Shown one piece after another: positions 24,369 to 31,298 of a stretch of DNA of 64,000 nt (its first letter is position 1; every line of letters begins with the position of its first letter). The position numbers were made by a program, and so were the translations under genes. Below the pieces are notes generated by a model. The model searched no databases, was not told the origin of the DNA, and worked only from the letters and a program-made list of their open reading frames with translations. The DNA is taken from NCBI GenBank assembly GCA_041688815.1, contig JBDNHK010000027.1, positions 10,156-74,155 on the forward strand, given 5' to 3'. This DNA comes from Rhabdothermincola_A sp041688815 (GTDB taxonomy: Bacteria; Actinomycetota; Acidimicrobiia; Acidimicrobiales; Acidimicrobilacustridaceae).

Positions 24369-25148
24369 TTACCCGACGACGCCGGTGAGAACGGCGATCG
24401 GGAACGAGATGTTGACGCCGGCAACGATGATGGCGAAGGCCAGTGCGAAGCTGCGGCGAAGGGGGTTGTGACGGGGGTTGAACTTGGCACTCACGGTGCC
24501 GAGGGTCTGGAAGATGCTCCACGACCCGTGGTACAGGTGGACACCGAGGGCGATGTTGCTGGCGATGTAGATGAGCGCCACGGGCCAGCGCTGCATGCTG
24601 AAAGCCACGTTGTCGTACACCTGCCCGAACACGAACTGGCCGCTGGCCGCCGGCGCCCGACCCCAGGTCAGGTCCATCAGGTGGAAGATCAGGAACAACA
24701 GGATGATGATGCCGGTCCAGCGCATCGAGCGATTGGCCCAGTTCACGGCGATGTAGTCGCGCTTCGACTGGTAGCCGACGGGGCGGGCCCTGCGGTTCAA
24801 CACCGTGAGGCTGTACGCCGATTGCATGTGGAGCCCGAAGGCGACGATCAACCCCATCCGGAACAGCCACAGGGCGCCGGTCTCGGGCAGCAGCGGATAG
24901 GCGAGCATGCGGAGGAACTCGGCGTAGCTGTCGAAGCCCTCGGCCCCGAAGTACATCTTCGTGTTGCCGATCATGTGCACCAGGACGAAGCCCATGAGCA
25001 TGATGCCGGTGACGGCCATCACCCACTTCTTGCCCACGGCCGACCGGTAGAGGTCGATCACTGCGAACGGGCTGCGCTTCTGGCGTCGGGCGATCGGCCG
25101 CGACGAGATGTCGGAGCTGAGTTCTGACGGTTCCTTGGTGGCGGTCAC
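24369..25148 (-). CDS. sdhC: Succinate dehydrogenase cytochrome b subunit (di-heme type)
   Basis: 259 aa with five membrane helices and a 40-residue charged N-terminus. Histidines suited to bind two hemes stand in separate helices: LVHMIGN, LHMQSAY, FHLMDLTW, GVHLYHGSW. With no sdhD gene in the operon this is the single-subunit anchor of type-B complex II, which reacts with menaquinone. Order sdhC-sdhA-sdhB with 10- and 68-base or smaller gaps indicates one transcript from the promoter near 25239. Confidence 0.93.
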   Translation of the reverse strand: MTATKEPSELSSDISSRPIARRQKRSPFAVIDLYRSAVGKKWVMAVTGIMLMGFVLVHMIGNTKMYFGAEGFDSYAEFLRMLAYPLLPETGALWLFRMGLIVAFGLHMQSAYSLTVLNRRARPVGYQSKRDYIAVNWANRSMRWTGIIILLFLIFHLMDLTWGRAPAASGQFVFGQVYDNVAFSMQRWPVALIYIASNIALGVHLYHGSWSIFQTLGTVSAKFNPRHNPLRRSFALAFAIIVAGVNISFPIAVLTGVVG

Positions 25149-25232
25149 GAGCGGGCCTTTCCAACGTGTGCCGGTGACGGAGACGGGTCGGGTCGCTCGG
25201 CGCGGGAAGACCGGTCACCTGCGAGCATGGAG

Positions 25233-25248
25233 AACGCTACCCAGCGTT
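25233..25248. promoter_or_regulatory. Palindrome over the presumed sdhCAB -10 element
   Basis: AACGCT-ACCC-AGCGTT is a perfect inverted repeat. Read on the minus strand it contains TAGCGT (25239-25234), a -10 candidate about 86 bases before sdhC. A repressor bound here would cover the promoter. The rest of the gap 25149-25317 shows nothing else. Confidence 0.4.
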
Positions 25249-25317
25249 GTCGTTCACTGGCGAACCGACGAGAGCGACGGGCGTCACCGGCCTGTGCTCT
25301 GATCGATCCGATGGCGA

Positions 25318-27624
25318 TCATGTGTCGGCCACCTGGCGTTGGTGGCGTCGTCGCGACAGGACACCGGCGGCGTCCGAGAGCTCCAGCTCGAGCACGAGGG
25401 AGTCGGCCCCCGGGGGTACGGCGAGGTGGATGGAACCCACCCTCACCACCGCGTCGGCGCCGACCTCCCCTTGCCACGCCTGGCGTCGGATGTCCGGCCT
25501 CGGTGGGGCGGGTGGAACGACCCGGGGGCTGTCGTCGGTTTCCCAGGAAACGGTGGCGCGCACGACGAGTTCGCTTAACGGAACCCGACGATCGTTGACC
25601 ACGTGGACAGCGAGGTCGTGGTGCTCTCCGACGCGCAGCACGTCGGGAGGTCGGTCGCTGATGGCGATGACGGGCGCGCAGGCCTCGATCAGCGCGGCCC
25701 AGGCCGGCTTCGGTCGGCGCTCGTGATCGAGCAGCGCCGCAGTGATGCCCGGGGCCGGATCGGCCATCGCGAAAGCGGTGAACCCTCCGCTGGGCCGGTA
25801 CTTGAGCCGGCGGAGGGTCTCGATGTGGCTCCGTACGAGCTCGGCCTGGTGGCGGTGCAGGGCGTCGGCCCAGTCGTTGGCGTTTCGATGACTGGCGGGA
25901 GAAGCGACTCGGCTCGCGGCGTCCACCTCGAGGCCGGTCCGTCGGGCGATCGCGGCCCAGTCGAGCGCCGGCCAGGCCGACGAGGTGCCGGTGGGACGGC
26001 CGGGCCTCGACGGGTCGTGGTGGGCATTTCTCTCCTGATCGGGGCGCGGGTCGAGCAGACCCGGATCCATGCCAGGGGACTGCGCTCCGAACTCGCCGAC
26101 GAAGCGAGCGAGGCGAGGCCAGGCCCGCAGGAGGCGAGGGAGGCTGTCGATGGTGCCCCATCTCCATCCCGCCCACAGGTGGGTGGAGGTTCCGGAGAGC
26201 TGGGGCAGGTGGGGCCAGACCCCGGCGTGGGCCACGACCGGTCGGCTCCCATCGCTTCGGTCGAGCACGAGGGACACCGACCGGTCGAGCACGGTGCGGT
26301 TCCAGGTCGGCAGCAGGTGGGTGGCCACCACCGCCGCCCGTCGTCGCGGCCGGGCCCATCGTCGGACGACCCGGTGCGAGGCCGGATCACCGACCCATGG
26401 CTCGTGGTGGGTGCACCAGATGGCGATCGACGGGTGGTGGGCGAGTCGGTCCACCGACGCCCGGGCCAGTTGCCGGGCCGGTTCCTTGGCCCCGCGCTGC
26501 ATTTCCCACTGGATCGGGAGGTCCTGCCACAGCAATATCCCCGTCCGGTCCGCGGCCTCGTAGAGCTCGGGGCGTCCCACGTGGCCGTGCACCCGTAGGA
26601 GATCGAGGCCAGCAGCAGCCGCGCGCTCCACGTCGGCCTCCACCTCGTGGCCGGAGGCCTCGGCCAACAGCAGTCGGGTGGGTCCGATCGAGAGGCCCTT
26701 CAGGAAGAGGCGCTCGTCGTTGATGCGGCACACGAAGTCGTCCATCCGCACCTGGCGCAGGCCGGTACGCCAGGTGCGGGAGTCGCTGGGGCCGTCGTCG
26801 ACGATGACGTCGACGGTGACGTCGTAGAGGGGTTGCCCACCGAGGGCCCGGGGCCACCACAGCTCGGGTGTCGGCACCGACACCGTCCACTCGACGCGGT
26901 TCTCCCCGGCGGCGAGGGGGTGTTCGCGCTCGACGACGAGAGGGGCGTCTCCCGCGATCTCGAGCATCGAGCCCTGGGCGTCGACGACCGGGCGCACCGA
27001 GGTTCGCAAGGTCACGGTGCGGGCCTCGACGGTGTCGAGAACGGCCCGAATGGCGACGGATGCCCGTCGGGTGGTCGCGTCCGGGCAACGGAGTCGGCTG
27101 TAGCGCAGTCGCACGGGCCCGGTTCGGACGATGCCGACCGGTCGCCAGACCCCACCGACGTTGTGGTGGTCGCCGGTGAGGGCCGAGCGCCCGAGTGACC
27201 CGGTGAGGTCGCGGGTGCGCCCTGGTCCCACCGGCCCGTTCGAGACCTCCATGGCCAGCAGGTGCTCGGGACGCCGCCGGAGCAGGTCGGTCACCTCGAA
27301 GGCGTGAGCGGCCACGTAGCCCGAGGTGTCGCCGAGGTAGGTGCCGTCGAGCCACACGTCGCTGGCCGCCAGCACCCCGTCGAACACGAGGAAGGCCCGG
27401 CCGTCGGCGTCGGTGCCGCCGTCGGCCACGAAGCGGGTGCGGTACAGGACCGGCCCGTCCTCGTCGGCCAGGGCGGCGGATGATCGCCAGTGGCCGGGGA
27501 CGGTGACGGGTACCCACTCGGCGTCGTCGAGGTCGTCGTCGACGTACTGGCGACGGAGCCGCTCGTCGGCTGCCGGAGCGGCGCGCCACGTTCCCGACAG
27601 GTCGATGTCGCGACGGTGGACCAC
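25318..27624 (-). CDS. Glycoside hydrolase family 2 protein (beta-mannosidase-like)
   Basis: 768 aa. The N-terminal sugar-binding jelly roll (DLSGTWRAAP, VPVTVPGHWRSS, LVFDGVLAASDVWLDGTYLG) and an Ig-like domain precede the barrel that starts around FLKGLSIGP. The nucleophile is in VGEFGAQSPG (Glu ~511). The acid/base lies in IAIWCTHHEPW (Glu ~408), where the usual Asn before the Glu is His. Length and layout suit beta-mannosidase or related exo-enzymes. No signal peptide, so it acts inside the cell. GTG 27624 is 6 bases after a TACGGT -10. It has no transporter or sugar-gene neighbours, making the substrate hard to guess. Confidence 0.82.
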   Translation of the reverse strand: MVHRRDIDLSGTWRAAPAADERLRRQYVDDDLDDAEWVPVTVPGHWRSSAALADEDGPVLYRTRFVADGGTDADGRAFLVFDGVLAASDVWLDGTYLGDTSGYVAAHAFEVTDLLRRRPEHLLAMEVSNGPVGPGRTRDLTGSLGRSALTGDHHNVGGVWRPVGIVRTGPVRLRYSRLRCPDATTRRASVAIRAVLDTVEARTVTLRTSVRPVVDAQGSMLEIAGDAPLVVEREHPLAAGENRVEWTVSVPTPELWWPRALGGQPLYDVTVDVIVDDGPSDSRTWRTGLRQVRMDDFVCRINDERLFLKGLSIGPTRLLLAEASGHEVEADVERAAAAGLDLLRVHGHVGRPELYEAADRTGILLWQDLPIQWEMQRGAKEPARQLARASVDRLAHHPSIAIWCTHHEPWVGDPASHRVVRRWARPRRRAAVVATHLLPTWNRTVLDRSVSLVLDRSDGSRPVVAHAGVWPHLPQLSGTSTHLWAGWRWGTIDSLPRLLRAWPRLARFVGEFGAQSPGMDPGLLDPRPDQERNAHHDPSRPGRPTGTSSAWPALDWAAIARRTGLEVDAASRVASPASHRNANDWADALHRHQAELVRSHIETLRRLKYRPSGGFTAFAMADPAPGITAALLDHERRPKPAWAALIEACAPVIAISDRPPDVLRVGEHHDLAVHVVNDRRVPLSELVVRATVSWETDDSPRVVPPAPPRPDIRRQAWQGEVGADAVVRVGSIHLAVPPGADSLVLELELSDAAGVLSRRRHQRQVADT

Positions 27625-27630
27625 GGAGCG

Positions 27631-27636
27631 ACCGTA
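27631..27636 (-). promoter_or_regulatory. -10 element for leaderless GH2 transcript
   Basis: TACGGT on the minus strand with 6 bases to the GTG start at 27624. Confidence 0.5.
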
Positions 27637-27673
27637 CCCCGGCGCGACCAGACGCAGCCCCGGGCCGCGGCGG

Positions 27674-27679
27674 TAGCGT
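27674..27679 (+). promoter_or_regulatory. -10 element for the MoxR-like ATPase gene
   Basis: TAGCGT, giving a leader of about 45 bases that ends in AGGGGAGG before ATG 27732. This gene is thus one of the few here with a conventional leader. Confidence 0.45.
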
Positions 27680-27731
27680 GAGGTTTGTTCGACAACCGCA
27701 GCCGCCCGGCTCGCGAAGGGGAGGAACCACC

Positions 27732-29144
27732 ATGTCCGACTCGACCGACCGCCCCACCACCCTCGGTGCGCTGCGGGCCTCGGGCTGGGTCAGCCGCCCG
27801 GTGAAGGAAGAGGTCCGGGGCAACGCCATCGTTCGCATCCGGGCCGGTGAGGCGCTGTTCCCCGGCGTGCTCGGGTACGAGGACACGGTGCTGCCGCAGC
27901 TGGAGAACGCGCTGCTGGCCGGTCACGACGTCATCTTCCTGGGGGAGCGGGGTCAGGCCAAGACCCGCATGATCCGTTCGCTCACCGGGTTGCTCGACGA
28001 GTGGATGCCGATCGTCGCCGGATCGGAGATCAACGACGATCCGTACCATCCCGTGTCCCGTCACGCCCGCGACCTCGTCGGCGAGGCCGGTGACGATGCC
28101 CCGATCGACTGGGTGCACCGCGATGACCGTTTCGGCGAGAAGCTGGCCACTCCCGACACGTCCATTGCTGATCTCATCGGTGAGGTCGACCCCATCAAGG
28201 TGGCCGAGGGTCGCTATCTCTCCGACGAGCTCACGTTGCACTACGGCTTGGTGCCCCGCACCAACCGGGGGATCTTCGCCATCAACGAGCTCCCCGACCT
28301 CGCCGAGCGCATTCAGGTGGGCCTGCTCAACGTGCTCGAGGAGCGTGACGTCCAGGTCCGCGGCTACAAGGTCCGCCTGCCTCTCGACGTGTTGTTGTTC
28401 GCCTCGGCCAATCCCGAGGACTACACCAATCGCGGCCGGATCATCACCCCGCTGAAGGACCGCTTCGGCGCCCAGATCCGCACCCACTATCCGCTCGATG
28501 TCGCCACGGAGGTCGAGATCGCCCGCCAGGAAGTGCGTCCGCTCGAGGCCGCAGGTGTGCGGGTGGTCGTGCCCGAGTACATGGCCGAGGTGGTGGCCGA
28601 GCTCAGCCAGGTGGCGCGCCAGAGCCCCCACATCAACCAGCGTTCCGGCGTGTCGGTGCGGCTCACCGTGTCGAACATGGAGACGTTGGTGGCCAACGCC
28701 GCCCGGCGCACGCTGGTGCACGGAGAGACCGACGTCGTGCCGCGTGTGTCCGACCTCGAGGCCCTGGCTTCGTCGACGGCCGGCAAGCTCGAGATCGAGA
28801 CGTTGGAGGAGGGGCGCGACGAGCAGGTCGTGGAGCACCTCCTCAAGTCGGCGATCCTGTCGGTGTTCCGCGAGCACGTGGCCGTCGAGCAGCTCCGCGA
28901 GATCGTGGAGGCCTTCGACGAGGATCGCATCGTGCAGGCCGGCGAAGACGTCCTCGCCGCCGACTACGTCGACCTGCTCGTGGAGATCCCGTCGTTGCGA
29001 GCACCGGTGCTGTCGCTCACCGGCGGTGACGAGTCACCGGCCGTGGTGGCCAGTGCCGTCGAGTTCGTGCTCGAGGGCCTGCATCTCTCGAAGCGTCTGA
29101 ACAAGGACGCCGTGGGCGCCCGCGCCCAGTACCGCGCCCGCTGA
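27732..29144 (+). CDS. MoxR/Mg-chelatase-type AAA+ ATPase
   Basis: 470 aa. The ATP site has Walker A GERGQAKT (Ala instead of the last Gly, as in chelatase and MCM relatives), sensor-like SANPEDYTNRGRII and a Walker B that reads GIFAINELPDL, with Asn where Asp is usual; by memory this INEL form is normal for the subgroup. A C-terminal helical lid follows. Such ATPases pair with von Willebrand A proteins to remodel or insert cofactors into other proteins. The VWA partner lies at 31299-33314 on the same strand, separated by two minus-strand genes. Target unknown. Confidence 0.87.
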   Translation: MSDSTDRPTTLGALRASGWVSRPVKEEVRGNAIVRIRAGEALFPGVLGYEDTVLPQLENALLAGHDVIFLGERGQAKTRMIRSLTGLLDEWMPIVAGSEINDDPYHPVSRHARDLVGEAGDDAPIDWVHRDDRFGEKLATPDTSIADLIGEVDPIKVAEGRYLSDELTLHYGLVPRTNRGIFAINELPDLAERIQVGLLNVLEERDVQVRGYKVRLPLDVLLFASANPEDYTNRGRIITPLKDRFGAQIRTHYPLDVATEVEIARQEVRPLEAAGVRVVVPEYMAEVVAELSQVARQSPHINQRSGVSVRLTVSNMETLVANAARRTLVHGETDVVPRVSDLEALASSTAGKLEIETLEEGRDEQVVEHLLKSAILSVFREHVAVEQLREIVEAFDEDRIVQAGEDVLAADYVDLLVEIPSLRAPVLSLTGGDESPAVVASAVEFVLEGLHLSKRLNKDAVGARAQYRAR

Positions 29145-29183
29145 GTTGCTGGCGGCGCGGCGGCGCTGCTACCCCGCCGACCA

Positions 29184-29308
29184 CCCCGCCCAACCTGTCT
29201 ACGAAGACCCACCTATGGGCCAGTGTTCGTAGACAGGTTCGCCATCATCCCGAACCTGTCTAATTCGGTCGCCCTATTGAGCAGTGTTCGTAGACAGGTT
29301 GGGCGGGG
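29184..29308. repeat. Two tandem 61-base hairpin units (REP-like element)
   Basis: Four copies of a TAGACAGGTT core alternate in orientation: AACCTGTCTACGAA at 29192-29205, its exact complement at 29226-29239, AACCTGTCTA at 29253-29262 and its complement at 29291-29300. Copies one/three and two/four are both exactly 61 bases apart, so a hairpin unit has been duplicated. The inner copies form a 12-base perfect inverted repeat (29230-29241 with 29251-29262), and the outermost arms (29184-29205 with 29287-29308) match over 22 bases. It fills the space between two convergent genes, as REP/BIME elements and two-way terminators do. Confidence 0.75.
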
Positions 29309-29327
29309 GAGAGGTCTGTGTCGGTGG

Positions 29328-29999
29328 TCAGTGGGGGTTGACCAACTCGCGGACGCCGTTGACGCCGGCGATCACGACGCGCTCGACCATCGTTCCGGGG
29401 AAGATCCCGTGCTCGACCAGCCCGGGTACCGCCGAGAGGTCAGCGGCCAGGGCCACCGGGTCGGTGATGGTGCCGAAGCGGGCGTCCATGATCAGGTTCC
29501 CGTTGTCGCTGCGCCGGTCGCGGGTCGCCACGTCCGGCGCGCCGAGCGCCCGAACGAAGGCGGCCACGACCCCTGGGGCGAAGTCGAGGACTTCCAGCGG
29601 GGTGCCGAAGGGGCCGAGGTGGTCGACCAGCTTCGACTCGTCGACCACCACGACGAATCGGTCGGCCATGGCGGCCACGATCTTCTCTCGGGTGTGGGCG
29701 GCACCCCCTCCCTTGGTCAGGTTGAAGGAGGGGTCGACCTCGTCGGCGCCGTCGATGGCGATGTCGAGGTGCCCGATCTCGTCGGGTGACACCACTCGGA
29801 GGCCGAGCGACGTGGCCAGTTCGTGGGTCTGCACCGACGTGGCGGTGCAGACCACGTCGAGGGCCCGCTGGCCGAGTTCGACGATCGTCCAGTGCACCGT
29901 CGATCCGGAGCCGAGGCCCACGCGCATCCCGGCGGTCACCTGGCCGGCGGCGTGTCGTCCCGCCGCTTCCTTGGCCCGCTGCTGGCGGTCGTCGCTCAC
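29328..29999 (-). CDS. rpiA: Ribose-5-phosphate isomerase A
   Basis: 223 aa, interconverts ribose-5-P and ribulose-5-P. Motifs: VGLGSGSTVHW (phosphate loop), DIAIDGADEVDP (catalytic Asp), LTKGGGAAHTREKIVA (Lys and the general-base Glu), VVVDESKLV. The GTG at 29999 overlaps the TGA of the upstream GH1-like gene by four bases (GTGA), so translation is coupled to that gene. The long frame running back to 30782 is only shadow of the GH1-like gene. Confidence 0.95.
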   Translation of the reverse strand: MSDDRQQRAKEAAGRHAAGQVTAGMRVGLGSGSTVHWTIVELGQRALDVVCTATSVQTHELATSLGLRVVSPDEIGHLDIAIDGADEVDPSFNLTKGGGAAHTREKIVAAMADRFVVVVDESKLVDHLGPFGTPLEVLDFAPGVVAAFVRALGAPDVATRDRRSDNGNLIMDARFGTITDPVALAADLSAVPGLVEHGIFPGTMVERVVIAGVNGVRELVNPH

Positions 30000-31216
30000 G
30001 TTCTCAGCCTCGCGCGCTCGGTCGCGGCGGCGAGCACCGCTGCGCTCGGTCGGGGGTGGCGGGCCCGGTCGATGATTCCGTCGGGGACGTCGAGCCCGGT
30101 CTCGGGTGTCCAGCCGTCGATGCCGCTCTCCCAGAACGCCAGGTCGATCGGCACGCCGTCGCCGACGGCGCGATCGACCTCCATGGCCGAGGCCCCGATG
30201 ACGTCGGCGCGCCAGTCGTCCTCGTCGGCGGTCACGCCGGTGCCGAGCAAGGCCAGGCGCCGACCCGGCAGTTCGTCGGCGAGCCGTCGGATCACCACCC
30301 CCAGCTCCTCGGGCCAGGGGGCGCGACCGTCGGCCGCGACGGGGGCATCGGCGGGGTAGGGGCCCGTCGATCCGTCGGCGTAGACCGTCACCCCGCCGCG
30401 GTAGGTGAAGCCGACGACGTCGTAGGCCCCGGCCAGTCCGTCGATCTCGACCTCGCCCCGACCGGGTACGGAGAGCACGCCGTCGGCCAGCGCCTGCACC
30501 CCCACGCCCCATCGCAGCCGGTCGAGCACTCGCGCCCGTCGCTGGGCCTCCCCGCGTTCGTCGGGCTCCCGGGAGGTCACCCCGGCGTTCACCGGGGCCA
30601 CGTCCAGGCACGCCGCCACCGGGGGTTCCCCACTCGCCAGCAACCGCCATGCGGCCAGCCCGGCGAGGTGCAGCTCGCGGAAGGTGCCGGTGAACGTCTC
30701 GGGGTCGGTGCGGCCCGGCGGCCGGGTTCCCCAGAGGTGGCCTTCGGCGGCCCGGGTGAACGGGTCGAGCACCGGCACCCATCCGGCCACGAGGTCACCG
30801 AAGGCCTCGGCCACCCGGTCGACGTGCCTCGGCCAGGTGACACCGAGGCCCTTGTCGTCGGCGAAGCCGCGTTGATCCTCGCTGAACCACCCGGGCAGGG
30901 GTCCCTCGTGCAGCACCGCCCACACCTCGACCCCCGCCGCCCGCGCCGCCCGCAGGATCTCGGTGACGACGTCGGCGGCATCACGGTCCCACTTCCCGGG
31001 GAACGGTTCGAGGCGGGCCCAGTCGAGGCCCCATCGCAACGACGTGAGGCCGTGGTCGGCCAGGAGTTGCAGATCGGTGGCGAAGTCCACCCCGAAGCCA
31101 CTGCCGTCCCCGGAGCGGGGCAACCTTCCGTCGTCGACCCAGGGGGCCCAGTCGCTGCGCGACGCCACCCCCAGCGATCCGGCGGAAGTCATGGCTGTGC
31201 CCCATGACAGGGCCAT
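29996..31216 (-). CDS. Family 1 glycoside hydrolase homologue without catalytic glutamates
   Basis: 406 aa covering the whole GH1 barrel. The N-terminal LSWGTAMTSA matches the WGxAxxSA strand, SLRWGLDWARLEP and VLHEGPLPGWF the second and third strands. The acid/base motif NEP reads VLDPFTRAAEG (Glu to Asp), the glycone-binding QxEG is missing, and the nucleophile motif TENG reads LGTG before DEDDWR (Glu to Gly). The end FWESGIDGW matches WSLLDNFEW. It cannot work by the usual retaining mechanism; a binding or scaffold role is likely. Coupled to rpiA by a GTGA overlap. Confidence 0.78.
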   Translation of the reverse strand: MALSWGTAMTSAGSLGVASRSDWAPWVDDGRLPRSGDGSGFGVDFATDLQLLADHGLTSLRWGLDWARLEPFPGKWDRDAADVVTEILRAARAAGVEVWAVLHEGPLPGWFSEDQRGFADDKGLGVTWPRHVDRVAEAFGDLVAGWVPVLDPFTRAAEGHLWGTRPPGRTDPETFTGTFRELHLAGLAAWRLLASGEPPVAACLDVAPVNAGVTSREPDERGEAQRRARVLDRLRWGVGVQALADGVLSVPGRGEVEIDGLAGAYDVVGFTYRGGVTVYADGSTGPYPADAPVAADGRAPWPEELGVVIRRLADELPGRRLALLGTGVTADEDDWRADVIGASAMEVDRAVGDGVPIDLAFWESGIDGWTPETGLDVPDGIIDRARHPRPSAAVLAAATERARLRT

Positions 31217-31286
31217 CAGAACGTGGGTCGTGGCAGGGGGGTGGGAGTCGTCGGTGCTGGGAGGCTCATGTCGGCAGTATTCCCGG

Positions 31287-31292
31287 TACCGT
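31287..31292 (+). promoter_or_regulatory. -10 element for the VWA gene
   Basis: TACCGT, 6 bases before ATG 31299; leaderless. It also rules out a much longer in-frame start at 30963. Confidence 0.55.
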
Positions 31293-31298
31293 GCCCCT

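Noticed and set aside
22373..24388. 671-codon open frame on the plus strand opposite sdhA
   Set aside because: Exact antisense of a clearly identified sdhA; composition is Val/Gly/His-rich with no motif, typical of the antisense frame in GC-rich DNA.
25227..26598. Several plus-strand frames opposite the GH2 gene
   Set aside because: All overlap the conserved GH2 reading frame and lack any domain; Gly/Arg/Val-rich as expected of antisense frames.
28964..29212. Short minus-strand frame running into the repeat region
   Set aside because: Antisense to the end of the AAA ATPase gene, no start signals and no similarity to any family.
29191..29240. Possible tRNA or small structured RNA in the hairpin region
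   Set aside because: No cloverleaf, TPsiC loop or anticodon arm can be drawn; the symmetry fits a DNA repeat better.
29184..29308. Possible CRISPR array
   Set aside because: The repeats are inverted, not direct with unique spacers; only four short cores exist and no cas genes are near.
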